From: Demequina silvatica
GTDB taxonomy: Bacteria; Actinomycetota; Actinomycetes; Actinomycetales; Demequinaceae
Length of the DNA: 64,000 nt
Assembly: GCF_000971215.1 (NCBI RefSeq)
Contig: NZ_BBMA01000003.1
Span: 1 to 64,000, forward strand
Direction: 5' to 3'
Numbering within the stretch: the first letter of the stretch is position 1; every line of letters starts with the position of its first letter. A program made the position numbers and the translations under genes. Below the pieces are notes generated by a model, which saw only the letters and a program-made list of their open reading frames with translations, did no database searches and had not been told where the DNA came from. Positions 47,216 through 55,608 of this stretch are shown here, one piece after another.

Positions 47216-47491
47216 TCAGCCCTCCTCGGCGTCCAGGTCGCGGGAGAGGAGCGCGACCAGGGTCTCGAGGGCGGCCTCGGCGCCCTCGCCGTCGGCGGTG
47301 AGCACCACCTCCTCGCCGTGCTTGGCGCCCAGGGCCATCACGCCCAGGATGCTGGTGGCGTCGACGGCGTCCTCGCCGGCCCGGCCGATCTCGACGTCGA
47401 GCCCGGTCTCCTGGGCCGCCTCGACGAAGAGGGCTGCGGGGCGGGCGTGCAGGCCCACGGACGATGCGATGGTGACGGTGCGCTGTGCCAT
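47216..47491 (-). CDS. ptsH: Phosphocarrier protein HPr
   Basis: A 91-residue HPr. The phospho-acceptor His is in SSVGLHARPAALFVEAA, and the regulatory-site region DAVDATSILGVMALGAKHGE carries a Ser at the position of Ser46 in Firmicutes HPr. It shuttles phosphate from enzyme I to the EIIA domain of FruA. ATG 47491 follows AAGGAGAACC. Adjacent to ptsI and fruA in one operon. Confidence 0.96.
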   Translation of the reverse strand: MAQRTVTIASSVGLHARPAALFVEAAQETGLDVEIGRAGEDAVDATSILGVMALGAKHGEEVVLTADGEGAEAALETLVALLSRDLDAEEG

Positions 47492-47522
47492 GTCGGTTCT
47501 CCTTGGCTTGGGGTGGGGGGTG

Positions 47523-49553
47523 TCAGACGGTCGCGACCGCGTCGACGGTCTCGAGCTTCTTGTCGCGCGACTTGAGGACCAGGACGATCGTGGTCATGAG
47601 CGCGACGCCGGCGGCGAGCGCGACCAGGAACCACAGGAAGCCGCCCATGAGGGGGAGCACCCAGATGCCGCCGTGGGGCGCGCGGAGGGTGACGCCGAAG
47701 ATCATGATCAGGCCGCCGGTGAGGGCCGAGCCGAGCACCGAGGACACGATGACGCGCACCGGGTCCGCGGCCGCGAACGGGATCGCGCCCTCCGAGATGA
47801 ACGAGGCGCCCAGCAGCCAGGCCGCCTTGCCGTTCTCGCGCTCGGGCTCCGAGAAGAGCTTCGGGCGCAGCGTGGTGGCGAGCGCCATCGCGAGCGGGGC
47901 GACCATGCCGGCGCCCATGACGGCCGCCATGACGGTGAGCGCCGGGGCGTCCGCCGCGGTGCCGGCCGCCGCGAGGCCCGCGGTGCCGAAGAAGTACGCC
48001 ACCTTGTTGACCGGGCCGCCCAGGTCGAAGCCCATCATCGCGCCCAGCACCAGGCCGAGCACGAACGCGGAGCCGCCCTGAAGGCTGGTGAGCCAGTCGT
48101 TGAGACCGTCGGACAGCGACGCGATGGGACGGCCGAGGACCGTGATGAACAGGCCCAGCGTGATGAGGCTCGACAGCAGCGGGATCACCACCACCGGCAT
48201 GACGCCGCGGACGCCCTTGTGGACCTTCCAGCTCGCGATCCACTTGGCGACCAGGCCGCCGAGGACACCGGTGACGATGCCGCCCAGGAAGCCCGCGCCC
48301 ATGGTCGCGGCGATCGAGCCGCCCACGATGCCGGGCACCAGGCCCGGGCGGTCCGCGATGGCGAACGCGATGAAGCCGGACAGGATCGGCACCAGGAAGC
48401 CGAACGCCGCGCCGCCGATGACGAACAGCAGGGCCGCCCAGCTGGTGAGCGACAGGATGTCGAAGTTCTGCGCGATGTTGTACGCGTCGTCCGACGTGAG
48501 GTTGTAGTTGACGATCTCGATCGCGCCGTTCTCGCCCAGCGCGACCTGCGCGAGCATGAAGGACAGCGCGATGAGGATGCCGCCCGCCGCGACGAACGGG
48601 ATCATGTAGCTGACGCCCGTCATCAGCCACTGGCGGATCTGCGTGCCGATGCCGGCCTTGCTGTCGACCTTGGTCGCGAGCCCGGCGGAGCCGGCGGCGG
48701 GGGCGGCGGCGGATGCGGCCGGGTTGGTCTTCCACTCCGACGCCTTGGCGACGGCTGCGGAGATGAGCGCCGGGCCGTCGGAGATGGCCTTCTTCACGCC
48801 CACGTCGACGATCGGCTTGCCGGCGAAGCGCTCGGCGTTCCGCACCTCGACGTCGTGCGCGAAGATCACGGCGTCGGCGGCGGCGATCTGCTCGGGGCTG
48901 AGCGGCGTCGCGCCGGCGGAGCCCTGCGTCTCCACCACCATCGTGTGGCCGGCCTCCTTGGCCGCACGCTCGAGCGCCTCGGCGGCCATGTAGGTGTGCG
49001 CGATGCCGGTGGGGCAGGACGTCACGCCCACGAGGGTGAGGGACGATGCGGGGGCCGGGGTCGCCTCGGGCGCGGCGGCGGGCGCGGGGGTCGGCGCGGG
49101 GGTGACGACCACGTCGCCCACCTCGGCCTCGACGATCGCGACCACCTCGGCCTGCGTGGTGGCCGCGCGGAGCGCGCCCGTGAACTCCTTCTTCATGAGG
49201 GCCTTGGCGAGCTTCGGCAGGACCTGCATGTGGGCGTCCGACGCGCCCTCGGGCGCGGCGATGAGGAACACCAGCGACGCGGGGCCGTCCTTCGCGCCCC
49301 AGTCGATGCCCTCGGTGCGGCCGAACGCGAGCGTGGGCTCCGTGATGGCCGCCGAGCGGGCGTGGGGGATGGCGATGCCGCCGGGCAGGCCGGTGGCCAT
49401 GGTCTCCTCGCGCTTGCGGACGTCGGCGAGGAACGCCTCGAGGTCCGTGCACCGGCCGGTGGCCGCGAGGGTCTCCGCCAGCGCGCGCGTCGCCTCGTGG
49501 CGATCGGTCGCGCCCAGGTCGAGGACGACCTGCTGCTCATGGATGAGTGACAT
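47523..49553 (-). CDS. fruA: PTS fructose transporter, EIIABC
   Basis: A 676-residue fused fructose permease. EIIA (about 1-145) has the phospho-His in LPGGIAIPHARS. An Ala/Pro/Thr linker follows, then EIIB (about 175-275) with the phospho-Cys in VGVTSCPTGIAHTYMAAEAL, then EIIC (about 305-660) with nine or so helices and the GFDLGGPVNKVAYFFG segment. It imports fructose as fructose-1-phosphate, the FruK substrate. The interdomain linker holds a 12-mer copy read PASSLTL. ATG 49553 follows GAAAGGAACACC. Confidence 0.96.
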   Translation of the reverse strand: MSLIHEQQVVLDLGATDRHEATRALAETLAATGRCTDLEAFLADVRKREETMATGLPGGIAIPHARSAAITEPTLAFGRTEGIDWGAKDGPASLVFLIAAPEGASDAHMQVLPKLAKALMKKEFTGALRAATTQAEVVAIVEAEVGDVVVTPAPTPAPAAAPEATPAPASSLTLVGVTSCPTGIAHTYMAAEALERAAKEAGHTMVVETQGSAGATPLSPEQIAAADAVIFAHDVEVRNAERFAGKPIVDVGVKKAISDGPALISAAVAKASEWKTNPAASAAAPAAGSAGLATKVDSKAGIGTQIRQWLMTGVSYMIPFVAAGGILIALSFMLAQVALGENGAIEIVNYNLTSDDAYNIAQNFDILSLTSWAALLFVIGGAAFGFLVPILSGFIAFAIADRPGLVPGIVGGSIAATMGAGFLGGIVTGVLGGLVAKWIASWKVHKGVRGVMPVVVIPLLSSLITLGLFITVLGRPIASLSDGLNDWLTSLQGGSAFVLGLVLGAMMGFDLGGPVNKVAYFFGTAGLAAAGTAADAPALTVMAAVMGAGMVAPLAMALATTLRPKLFSEPERENGKAAWLLGASFISEGAIPFAAADPVRVIVSSVLGSALTGGLIMIFGVTLRAPHGGIWVLPLMGGFLWFLVALAAGVALMTTIVLVLKSRDKKLETVDAVATV
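49039..49050 (+). repeat. Dispersed 12-mer, copy with one mismatch
   Basis: AGGGACGATGCG in fruA, exactly at the EIIA-EIIB linker, read ASSL. Confidence 0.7.
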
Positions 49554-49573
49554 GGGGGTGTTCCTTTCTCGGG

Positions 49574-50524
49574 TCAGCGCTGACCCAGGGCCAGCGACGC
49601 CGGCGGGTTGTGCGAGAGGTCCACGGGGATGTCGCGGACATCGGCGGGGGAGGGGACGCGGCTGCCGGGGAGGGTGACGGCCGCGGCCCCCCAGGCGACG
49701 CCCTCGGCGAGGGCGTCGGCGGCGGGGACGGGACGGGAGAGGCCGTGAAGCAGACCCGCGAGCATGCAGTCGCCCGCTCCGACGGTGGAGACGGGCGCGG
49801 CGATGGTGGCGCGGGCGTGGACGGCCTGGTCGGCGTTGACCAGCAGGGCGCCGTCACCGCCGAGGCTCACCGCGACGGTCGCGATGCCGCCGGTGACCAG
49901 CTCGCGCGCGGCGGACCGGACGTCGCCCAGCGTCGGCAGCGGGTGGCCCACCAGCTCGGCGAGCTCCTCGTGGTTGGGCTTGATGAGGTCCGGGCCGGCC
50001 GCGACCGCGGCGGCGAACGGCGCGCCCGAGCTGTCGATCGCCACCGGGGTGCCGGCGGCGCGGGCGCGGGCCACGAGCCGCGCGTAGAGGTCCTCGGGGG
50101 CGCCCGGCGGGAGGCTGCCGCAGCCCACCACCCACGAGGCGAAGGCGGCGGCCTCGACGGTGGCGTCGAACAGCGACTCGACCTCGTCGGGGGAGAGCTC
50201 GGGTCCGGGCTCGTTGAGCTTGGTGGTGGTGCCGTCGGGTTCGAGCACGGAGATGTTCATGCGCGCGGGGCCCGCGATCGGCACGGAGCGGCGCGGGACG
50301 CCGGCGGCGTCGAGCAGCTCCTCGAGCAGGCGGCCCTCGGGCCCACCCACGGGCAGGACCGCGACCGCGTCCCCGCCCTGCGCCGTGATCGCGCGGGCGA
50401 CGTTGACGCCCTTGCCGCCCGCGTCGACGCGCACGTCTCCGGCGCGGTGGACCTCGCCGCGGATGAGGGAGTCGACGGTGATGGCGCGGTCGACGCTGGG
50501 GTTGGGGGTGAGCGTGACGATCAT
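49574..50524 (-). CDS. fruK: 1-phosphofructokinase
   Basis: A 316-residue PfkB-family kinase converting fructose-1-phosphate to fructose-1,6-bisphosphate. LTPNPSVDRAITVD and DAGGKGVNVARAI form the substrate site, KLNEPGPELS follows, and STVGAGDCMLAGLL carries the catalytic Asp and anion hole. The ATG at 50524 overlaps the fruR stop by 4 bp. It lies between the regulator and the permease in the classical fruR-fruK-fruA order. Confidence 0.95.
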   Translation of the reverse strand: MIVTLTPNPSVDRAITVDSLIRGEVHRAGDVRVDAGGKGVNVARAITAQGGDAVAVLPVGGPEGRLLEELLDAAGVPRRSVPIAGPARMNISVLEPDGTTTKLNEPGPELSPDEVESLFDATVEAAAFASWVVGCGSLPPGAPEDLYARLVARARAAGTPVAIDSSGAPFAAAVAAGPDLIKPNHEELAELVGHPLPTLGDVRSAARELVTGGIATVAVSLGGDGALLVNADQAVHARATIAAPVSTVGAGDCMLAGLLHGLSRPVPAADALAEGVAWGAAAVTLPGSRVPSPADVRDIPVDLSHNPPASLALGQR

Positions 50525-51282
50525 GCCGTCACCACCTCGGGGCCGGCGGCGCGCAGCTCCTCGGCCACGTCGTCCGCGAGATCGCTGTCGGTGACCACCA
50601 GGTCGACCTCCTCGAGCGTGGCGAAGCGGTGGAGGTGGTCGTCGCCCGCCTTGGACGAGTCCGTGGCGACCACCACGCGGCGCGCGGCGTTGACCATGGC
50701 GCGCTTGGCCTCCGCCTCCGCCTGGTCGGGGGTGGTGAGCCCCCGCGCGGCGGAGATGCCGTTGGTGCCGATCACCGCGACGTCGACCACCACGCCCTCG
50801 AGCGCGGACGCCGCCCACTCGCCCACGGCCGCGCCGGTGACGCCGCGGACGCGTCCGCCGATGATGTAGAGGTCGATCCCGGGGCGTCCCGCGAGGGCCG
50901 ATGCGGCCGGGATCGAGTTGGTGATGACGGTGAGGTCGATGTCCACCGGCAGGAGGTCCACGATCGCCTGCGTGGTCGAGCCCGAGTCGAGCAGCACGCT
51001 GCCGCCCGCGGGGATCTCCGCGAGCACGCGGGCCGCGATGCGCCGCTTGACGTCGACGCGGGTCGCGCTGCGCGACGCGAGGGTGGGCTCGTTCTCGAGG
51101 CGCTCGACGGGGATCGCGCCGCCGTGGACGCGACGCAGGGACCCGCGCTGCTCGAGGACCGTGAGGTCGCGGCGGATGGTCTCGGGGGTGACGGCGAGGG
51201 CGTCGGCCAGCGCGGCCACCTCGACACGGCCCGCGGTGCGCGCCTCCGCCAGGATGCGCTGCTGTCGCTCCGTCGCGTACAT
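50521..51282 (-). CDS. fruR: DeoR family transcriptional regulator of the fructose operon
   Basis: A 253-residue DeoR-type repressor. The HTH is QQRILAEARTAGRVEVAALA then VTPETIRRDLTVLEQRGSLRRVHGGA. The C-terminal sugar-phosphate sensor has LLDSGSTTQAIVDLLP, VITNSIPAASAL and IIGGRVRGVTGAAVG. The usual ligand in this context is fructose-1-phosphate. ATG 51282 has GAGGGAG upstream; the longer frame to 51402 is rejected. First gene of the fructose operon. Confidence 0.92.
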   Translation of the reverse strand: MYATERQQRILAEARTAGRVEVAALADALAVTPETIRRDLTVLEQRGSLRRVHGGAIPVERLENEPTLASRSATRVDVKRRIAARVLAEIPAGGSVLLDSGSTTQAIVDLLPVDIDLTVITNSIPAASALAGRPGIDLYIIGGRVRGVTGAAVGEWAASALEGVVVDVAVIGTNGISAARGLTTPDQAEAEAKRAMVNAARRVVVATDSSKAGDDHLHRFATLEEVDLVVTDSDLADDVAEELRAAGPEVVTA

Positions 51283-51551
51283 GTGACTCCCTCGTCCGGA
51301 CCACGGTGGCCTGATTCCCACAGGAAACCACACATTCAAAACCAAAGCAACACAAACAAAGAAAGCCGGGCCCCGCCCCTCCGACAAGCCGACACGCCGC
51401 ATCGTCCCGGCGAGATCCGTTGCTGGTGTCGGGCGGGCGGGCGAGGCGGGTGCAACGCGGCGGGACCCTGGGGCGTTGTGTGTTCGACCCCTCCTGTCGG
51501 TGGCGCCCGGCCCCCGTCTAGACTGGACGGGTCATCCACTGAGGAGGAACC
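51283..51551. promoter_or_regulatory. 269-bp divergent regulatory region between fruR and the BI-1 gene
   Basis: On the fruR side, 51320-51365 is an AT-rich block that on the minus strand reads as repeated TTTG units (TTTCTTTGTTTGTGTTGC, then TTTGGTTTTGAATGTG), a likely fructose-regulator operator/promoter. A 12-mer copy is at 51398. On the other side TAGACT (51519-51524) is a good -10 for the BI-1 gene, with a leader of about 20 nt that carries GAGGAGG. The middle (51410-51510) is GC-rich with no recognised element. Confidence 0.5.
51398..51409 (-). repeat. Dispersed 12-mer, intergenic copy with one mismatch
   Basis: CGCATCGTCCCG in the fruR/BI-1 divergent region. Confidence 0.7.
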
Positions 51552-52385
51552 GTGGCAAGTCCGGTGTTCAGCAACACCCAGCAGTTCAAGGCCGACCCCC
51601 TGCTCGCGCAGCCGAGCGCCGCCGACCTGGAGCAGCAGTACCAGGCGCCCGCCGGCACCCCGGGCTACGTGTCCGACGAGCGGATGTCGTACTCCGGCGT
51701 GATCGGCAAGTCCGCGGGCGTCGGCCTCGTCACCATCGTGATGGGCGCCGTCGGCTACGTCACCGCCGGCCAGTCGGCCATGGCGTACATGCTCGCGATG
51801 GGCTCCGGCCTGGTCGCGTTCGTCATCGCGATGATCGCGACGTTCCAGCGCAAGGGCGCCAACCCGGCGCTCGTGCTGCTCTACGGCGTCGCCCAGGGCT
51901 TCTTCCTCGGCGCGATCACCGTGGGCATCGAGACCAGCTTCGACGTCCCCGGCGCGGGCCTCCAGGCGCTGGTCGCGACCGCGATCACCTTCCTTGTCTG
52001 CCTCGCGCTGTTCCGCTCCGGCAAGGTGCGCTACACCTCGAAGCTGCGCAAGGTGTTCCTCATCGGCGCCGTGTCGTACCTGGTGTTCGGCCTGGTGAAC
52101 ATCGGCTACCTGATCTTCTCCGACAGCGCCGAGGGCTTCGGGCTGTACAGCAACGAGATCACCATCGGCGGCTTCACGTTCCCGCTCGGCATCCTCATCG
52201 GCGCCGTCGCGATCCTGCTCGCCTGCATCTCGCTGATCGGCGACTTCGACTTCATCGAGAACGGCGTCAAGAGCGGCGCCCCCAAGGCGCTCGAGTGGAC
52301 CGCGGCCTTCGGCCTCATCGTCACGCTCGTGTGGCTCTACATCGAGTTCCTGCGCATCATCGCGCTGCTGTTCTCGAACCGCTGA
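51552..52385 (+). CDS. Bax inhibitor-1/YccA family membrane protein
   Basis: A 277-residue seven-helix membrane protein of the actinobacterial BI-1-like family. A hydrophilic N-terminus of about 45 residues (ASPVFSNTQQFK) precedes helices including ALVLLYGVAQGFFLGAITVG, and the end has GDFDFIENGVKSGAPKALEW with WLYIEFLRIIALL, all family hallmarks. Ca2+ leak or stress functions are known for homologues but unproven here. GTG 51552 follows GAGGAGG. Ends in a strong bidirectional hairpin. Confidence 0.92.
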   Translation: MASPVFSNTQQFKADPLLAQPSAADLEQQYQAPAGTPGYVSDERMSYSGVIGKSAGVGLVTIVMGAVGYVTAGQSAMAYMLAMGSGLVAFVIAMIATFQRKGANPALVLLYGVAQGFFLGAITVGIETSFDVPGAGLQALVATAITFLVCLALFRSGKVRYTSKLRKVFLIGAVSYLVFGLVNIGYLIFSDSAEGFGLYSNEITIGGFTFPLGILIGAVAILLACISLIGDFDFIENGVKSGAPKALEWTAAFGLIVTLVWLYIEFLRIIALLFSNR

Positions 52386-52394
52386 CCGGTACGC

Positions 52395-52428
52395 ACGAAC
52401 GCCCCGACCGCATGGTCGGGGCGTTCGT
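52395..52428. terminator. Bidirectional terminator between the BI-1 gene and msrA
   Basis: ACGAACGCCCCGACC (52395-52409) pairs perfectly with GGTCGGGGCGTTCGT (52414-52428) around GCAT, a 15-bp stem. It sits between two convergent stops and can serve both genes. Confidence 0.85.
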
Positions 52429-52442
52429 CGTTCCCGGGTCGA

Positions 52443-53087
52443 TCAGGCGTAGCTGACCTGGCAGAACCCGTGGTTGCAGTAGCCGCCCGGGTTCTTGTGC
52501 AGATAGCCCTGGTGGTAGTCCTCCGCGTAGTAGAACACCCCGTCGCCGGCGTCCGCGGAGGGCGCGATCTGCGTCGAGATGGTCCCGAACGCCTCCGCGG
52601 TCAGCTTCTCCTGGTAGCGCTCGCGCGACGCCTGCGCGGCCTCGAGCTGCGCGTCCGTGGTCGCGAAGATCGCGCTGCGGTACTGCGTGCCGATGTCGCC
52701 ACCCTGCCGGTTGGGCGTGGTCGGATCGTGGTTCTCCCAGAAGGCCGCCAAGAGCGTGTCGAGCGACACCTGCGCGGGGTCGTAGACCACCTGCACCGTC
52801 TCGGTGTGGCCCGTCAGCGACGTGCAGGTCTCCTGGTAGTTCGGGTTCCGCGTCCAGCCGCCCATGTACCCCACGGCGGTCGAGTACACGCCCGGCGTCT
52901 GCCAGAAGATGCGCTCCGCACCCCAGAAGCAGCCCATCGCGACGTACAGCACCTCGTGGCCCTCGGGCCAGGGCCCCTTGAGCGGCGTGCCGAGCACCAC
53001 GTGGCGGTCGGCGATCTGCATCTCGGCGTCGCGGCCCGTGAGAGCCTCGTCCGGCGTGATCATGGTGGTCTTGTCGATTCCGAGCAT
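52443..53087 (-). CDS. msrA: Peptide-methionine (S)-S-oxide reductase
   Basis: A 214-residue MsrA that repairs S-methionine sulfoxide. The catalytic Cys is in YVAMGCFWGAERIFW. TAVGYMGGWTRNPNYQETCT, the NHDPTTPNRQGGDIGTQYRS block and FYYAEDYHQGYLHKNP complete the domain. Two further Cys (GGYCNHGFCQVSYA) at the C-terminus are the resolving/recycling pair. The ATG at 53087 has AAGGGAGCGC upstream. It is transcribed alone, divergent from the second AI-2E gene. Confidence 0.96.
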   Translation of the reverse strand: MLGIDKTTMITPDEALTGRDAEMQIADRHVVLGTPLKGPWPEGHEVLYVAMGCFWGAERIFWQTPGVYSTAVGYMGGWTRNPNYQETCTSLTGHTETVQVVYDPAQVSLDTLLAAFWENHDPTTPNRQGGDIGTQYRSAIFATTDAQLEAAQASRERYQEKLTAEAFGTISTQIAPSADAGDGVFYYAEDYHQGYLHKNPGGYCNHGFCQVSYA

Positions 53088-53146
53088 CAGCGCTCCCTTC
53101 CGGTTGACGAACGCCCTCGCGCCCGGTTCTGTTCCGCCTCCCGGCG

Positions 53147-53158
53147 GGGGACGATGCG
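53147..53158 (+). repeat. Dispersed 12-mer, exact intergenic copy
   Basis: GGGGACGATGCG in the msrA/AI-2E divergent gap, 5 bp upstream of the TAGGCT -10 of the latter. Confidence 0.85.
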
Positions 53159-53163
53159 CGCGC

Positions 53164-53169
53164 TAGGCT
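53164..53169 (+). promoter_or_regulatory. Leaderless -10 hexamer TAGGCT
   Basis: TAGGCT ends 6 nt before ATG 53176, and no ribosome-binding site is seen. The 12-mer copy lies immediately upstream. Confidence 0.55.
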
Positions 53170-53175
53170 CGCGTC

Positions 53176-54441
53176 ATGCCTCCTTCGGAGCCCGAGGGCA
53201 CACCAGAGTACGACTCCGCGCCCACCGATGTCGTGGCGGAGAACGTCCCCGTCTGGCTGCGCATCTCCGCCGCGTGGTCGTGGCGGCTGATCGTCGTCGG
53301 GATCGTCATCTACGTCTTCTTCACGGGGTTCACCACCCTCGCGTCGATCGTGCTGCCCGTCATCATCGCGCTGCTCATCGCCGCCCCGCTGGAGCAGCTG
53401 GTGAGCCGCCTCCACAAGTGGGGGCTGCCGCGCACCGCGGGCGCCGCGCTCGCGATCATCGCGCTCGTGACCGTGGTGGTCGGCCTCGCGGTGGCCGCCG
53501 GCTCCTCGATCGTCGCCGGCTTCTCCGACCTCCAGGAGGCCGCGGTCAAGGGCTTCAACCAGTTCCTCGACTGGCTGGTGCAGGGCCCCATCCATCTCGA
53601 GCGCCAGCAGATCGACGACGCCCTCGACAACGTCGCCAAGACCATCCAGGACAACGCGTGGGGCGTCGCGACGGGGGCCTTCTCCGTGACGGGCACCATC
53701 GGCTCGCTGTTCGCCGGGTCGATCGTCGCGCTGTTCTCCCTGTTCTTCTTCATGAAGGACGGCCGCAAGCTGTGGCTGTGGTTCGTCAACATCCAGCCGA
53801 GCCGCCGCGGCGAGCGCATGGACCGCGCCGGCATGAGCGCCTGGCTCACGCTCCGGCGCTACACCGAGACCAGCGTGTTCGTCGCGTTCATCGACGCGCT
53901 CGGCATCGGACTCGGCGCGTGGATCCTGGGGCTGCCGCTCGCGCTGCCCATCGCGATCTTCGTGTTCCTGCTGTCCTTCATCCCGCTGTTCGGCGCGACC
54001 ATCTCCGGCGCGATCGCGGTGGCGGTCGCGCTGGTGGACGGCGGCACCACCAAGGCGCTCATCATGCTCGGCATCGTGCTCCTGGTGCAGCAGATCGAGG
54101 GCAACGTGCTCTACCCGTGGCTGTTCGGCAAGGCGGCCTCGCTGCACCCGCTGGTGATCCTGCTGTCCGTCGCGACCGGCACGCTGCTGCTCGGCCTCGT
54201 GGGCGCCGTCATCGCGGTGCCGATCGTGTCCTTCTTCTACGCCTTCGCGAGGTCCCTGCACGACCAGCTGCGCACCGAGCAGCCGCCCGACACCGGGCAG
54301 ATCCTCACCGAGCATCCCCGCGAGGCGCTCAAGCGCGCCCGCGAGGTCATCGCCCGCACCGGCGAGATCCGCATCCGCCGTCACGGCCACGACCACGAGG
54401 ACCATCCGACGGACGGGGACGGCGACCGGCCCGGCGCCTAA
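53176..54441 (+). CDS. AI-2E family transporter (second paralogue)
   Basis: A 421-residue polytopic protein of the AI-2E/PerM family. About eight helices flank a soluble loop (about residues 110-165, LQEAAVKGFNQFLDWLVQGP). The conserved core is FIPLFGATISGAIAVAVALVDG, QQIEGNVLYPWLFGKAASLHP and ATGTLLLGLVGAVIAVPIVS. A His/Asp-rich cytoplasmic tail ends it. The substrate is unknown. ATG 53176 appears leaderless. The TAA stop is also the start of the -10 hexamer of rlmC. Confidence 0.9.
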   Translation: MPPSEPEGTPEYDSAPTDVVAENVPVWLRISAAWSWRLIVVGIVIYVFFTGFTTLASIVLPVIIALLIAAPLEQLVSRLHKWGLPRTAGAALAIIALVTVVVGLAVAAGSSIVAGFSDLQEAAVKGFNQFLDWLVQGPIHLERQQIDDALDNVAKTIQDNAWGVATGAFSVTGTIGSLFAGSIVALFSLFFFMKDGRKLWLWFVNIQPSRRGERMDRAGMSAWLTLRRYTETSVFVAFIDALGIGLGAWILGLPLALPIAIFVFLLSFIPLFGATISGAIAVAVALVDGGTTKALIMLGIVLLVQQIEGNVLYPWLFGKAASLHPLVILLSVATGTLLLGLVGAVIAVPIVSFFYAFARSLHDQLRTEQPPDTGQILTEHPREALKRAREVIARTGEIRIRRHGHDHEDHPTDGDGDRPGA

Positions 54442-54444
54442 ACT
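54439..54444 (+). promoter_or_regulatory. Leaderless -10 hexamer TAAACT overlapping the AI-2E stop
   Basis: TAAACT begins with the TAA stop of the AI-2E gene and ends 6 nt before GTG 54451 of rlmC. Confidence 0.5.
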
Positions 54445-54450
54445 TGCCTG

Positions 54451-55608
54451 GTGCAGTGCGCGTACTACGACTCGGAGACGTGCCGCTCGTGCACCCTCAT
54501 CCCGGTGCCGCACGCGGCGCAGGTCGCCACCAAGCAGTCCGAGCTCGAGGGGCTGCTCGCCGGCGCGATCGGTGAGCGCGCCGCCGCGATCGACTGGGAG
54601 CCACCGCTCCTGAGCGCGGAGCAGGGCTTCCGCACCAAGGCAAAGATGGTGGTCGGCGGGACCATGGACGCGCCCACCATCGGCATCCTCGACGCGCACG
54701 GCCGCGGGGTCGACCTGCGCGACTGCCCGCTCTACCCGGCGCCGCTCGCCGCCGCCTTCCCGGTGCTCGCCCGCTTCATCCACGTCGCCCGCCTCGAGCC
54801 GTACGACGTCCCCGGCCGCAGCGGCGAGCTCAAGCACGTGATCGTCACCCTCGCGCCCGACGGCGAGCTCATGGCCCGCCTGGTGATGAGGTCGACGGAG
54901 GCGCTCGCGCGCATCCGCAAGCACCTGCCGTGGCTCCTCGAGCGGCTGCCCACGCTCGCGGTGCTGAGCGTCAACGTGCTGCCCGAGCACAAGGCCGTCC
55001 TCGAGGGCGACCGCGAGATCGTGCTCACCGATCGCGGCTCGCTCGCGATGGCGATGGGCGACGTGATCCTCCACCTGCGCCCGCAGTCCTTCTTCCAGAC
55101 CAACACGGCCGTCGCGACGCAGCTGTACGCGCAGGTCGCCGGGTGGGTGGACGATGCGGCGCCCGGCCTGGTCTGGGACCTGTACTGCGGCGTGGGAGGC
55201 TTCGCGCTCCACTGCCTCGCGCAGGGCAGGGCGGTGGTGGGCGTCGAGTCGAGCGAGCAGGCCGTCGAGAGCGCGCGCACCAGCGTCGACGACCTCGCGC
55301 GTGCCGGCCGTGCCGGCGCCGACGACGCGGTGTTCGTCGCCGCGGACGCGACGGTGTGGGCGCGCGAGCAGTGCGCGGTGCCGGACGCAGTGATCGTCAA
55401 CCCTCCGCGACGGGGGATCGGGCCGGAGCTCGCCGGCTGGCTCGAGGAGTCCGGCGTCGACACGGTGGTCTACTCCAGCTGCAACGCCGTCACGCTCGCG
55501 CGCGACCTCGCCGCGATGCCGTCGCTCACCCCCGTGCAGGGACGGCTGCTCGACATGTTCCCGCACACCACCCACTACGAGGCGGTCGTGCTGCTGAGGC
55601 GGGATTAG
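54451..55608 (+). CDS. rlmC: 23S rRNA (uracil747-C5)-methyltransferase
   Basis: A 385-residue RNA m5U methyltransferase of the RumA/RlmC type. The N-terminus MQCAYYDSETCRSCTLI supplies three of the four iron-sulfur Cys, and DLRDCPLY the fourth. RPQSFFQTNTAVATQLY, the SAM loop WDLYCGVGGFALHCLAQG, NPPRRGIG and the nucleophile Cys in VYSSCNAVTLARDL are all present. The short N-terminus without a TRAM domain favours RlmC over RlmD. GTG 54451 appears leaderless. The stop overlaps the convergent greA stop by 4 bp. Confidence 0.92.
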   Translation: MQCAYYDSETCRSCTLIPVPHAAQVATKQSELEGLLAGAIGERAAAIDWEPPLLSAEQGFRTKAKMVVGGTMDAPTIGILDAHGRGVDLRDCPLYPAPLAAAFPVLARFIHVARLEPYDVPGRSGELKHVIVTLAPDGELMARLVMRSTEALARIRKHLPWLLERLPTLAVLSVNVLPEHKAVLEGDREIVLTDRGSLAMAMGDVILHLRPQSFFQTNTAVATQLYAQVAGWVDDAAPGLVWDLYCGVGGFALHCLAQGRAVVGVESSEQAVESARTSVDDLARAGRAGADDAVFVAADATVWAREQCAVPDAVIVNPPRRGIGPELAGWLEESGVDTVVYSSCNAVTLARDLAAMPSLTPVQGRLLDMFPHTTHYEAVVLLRRD

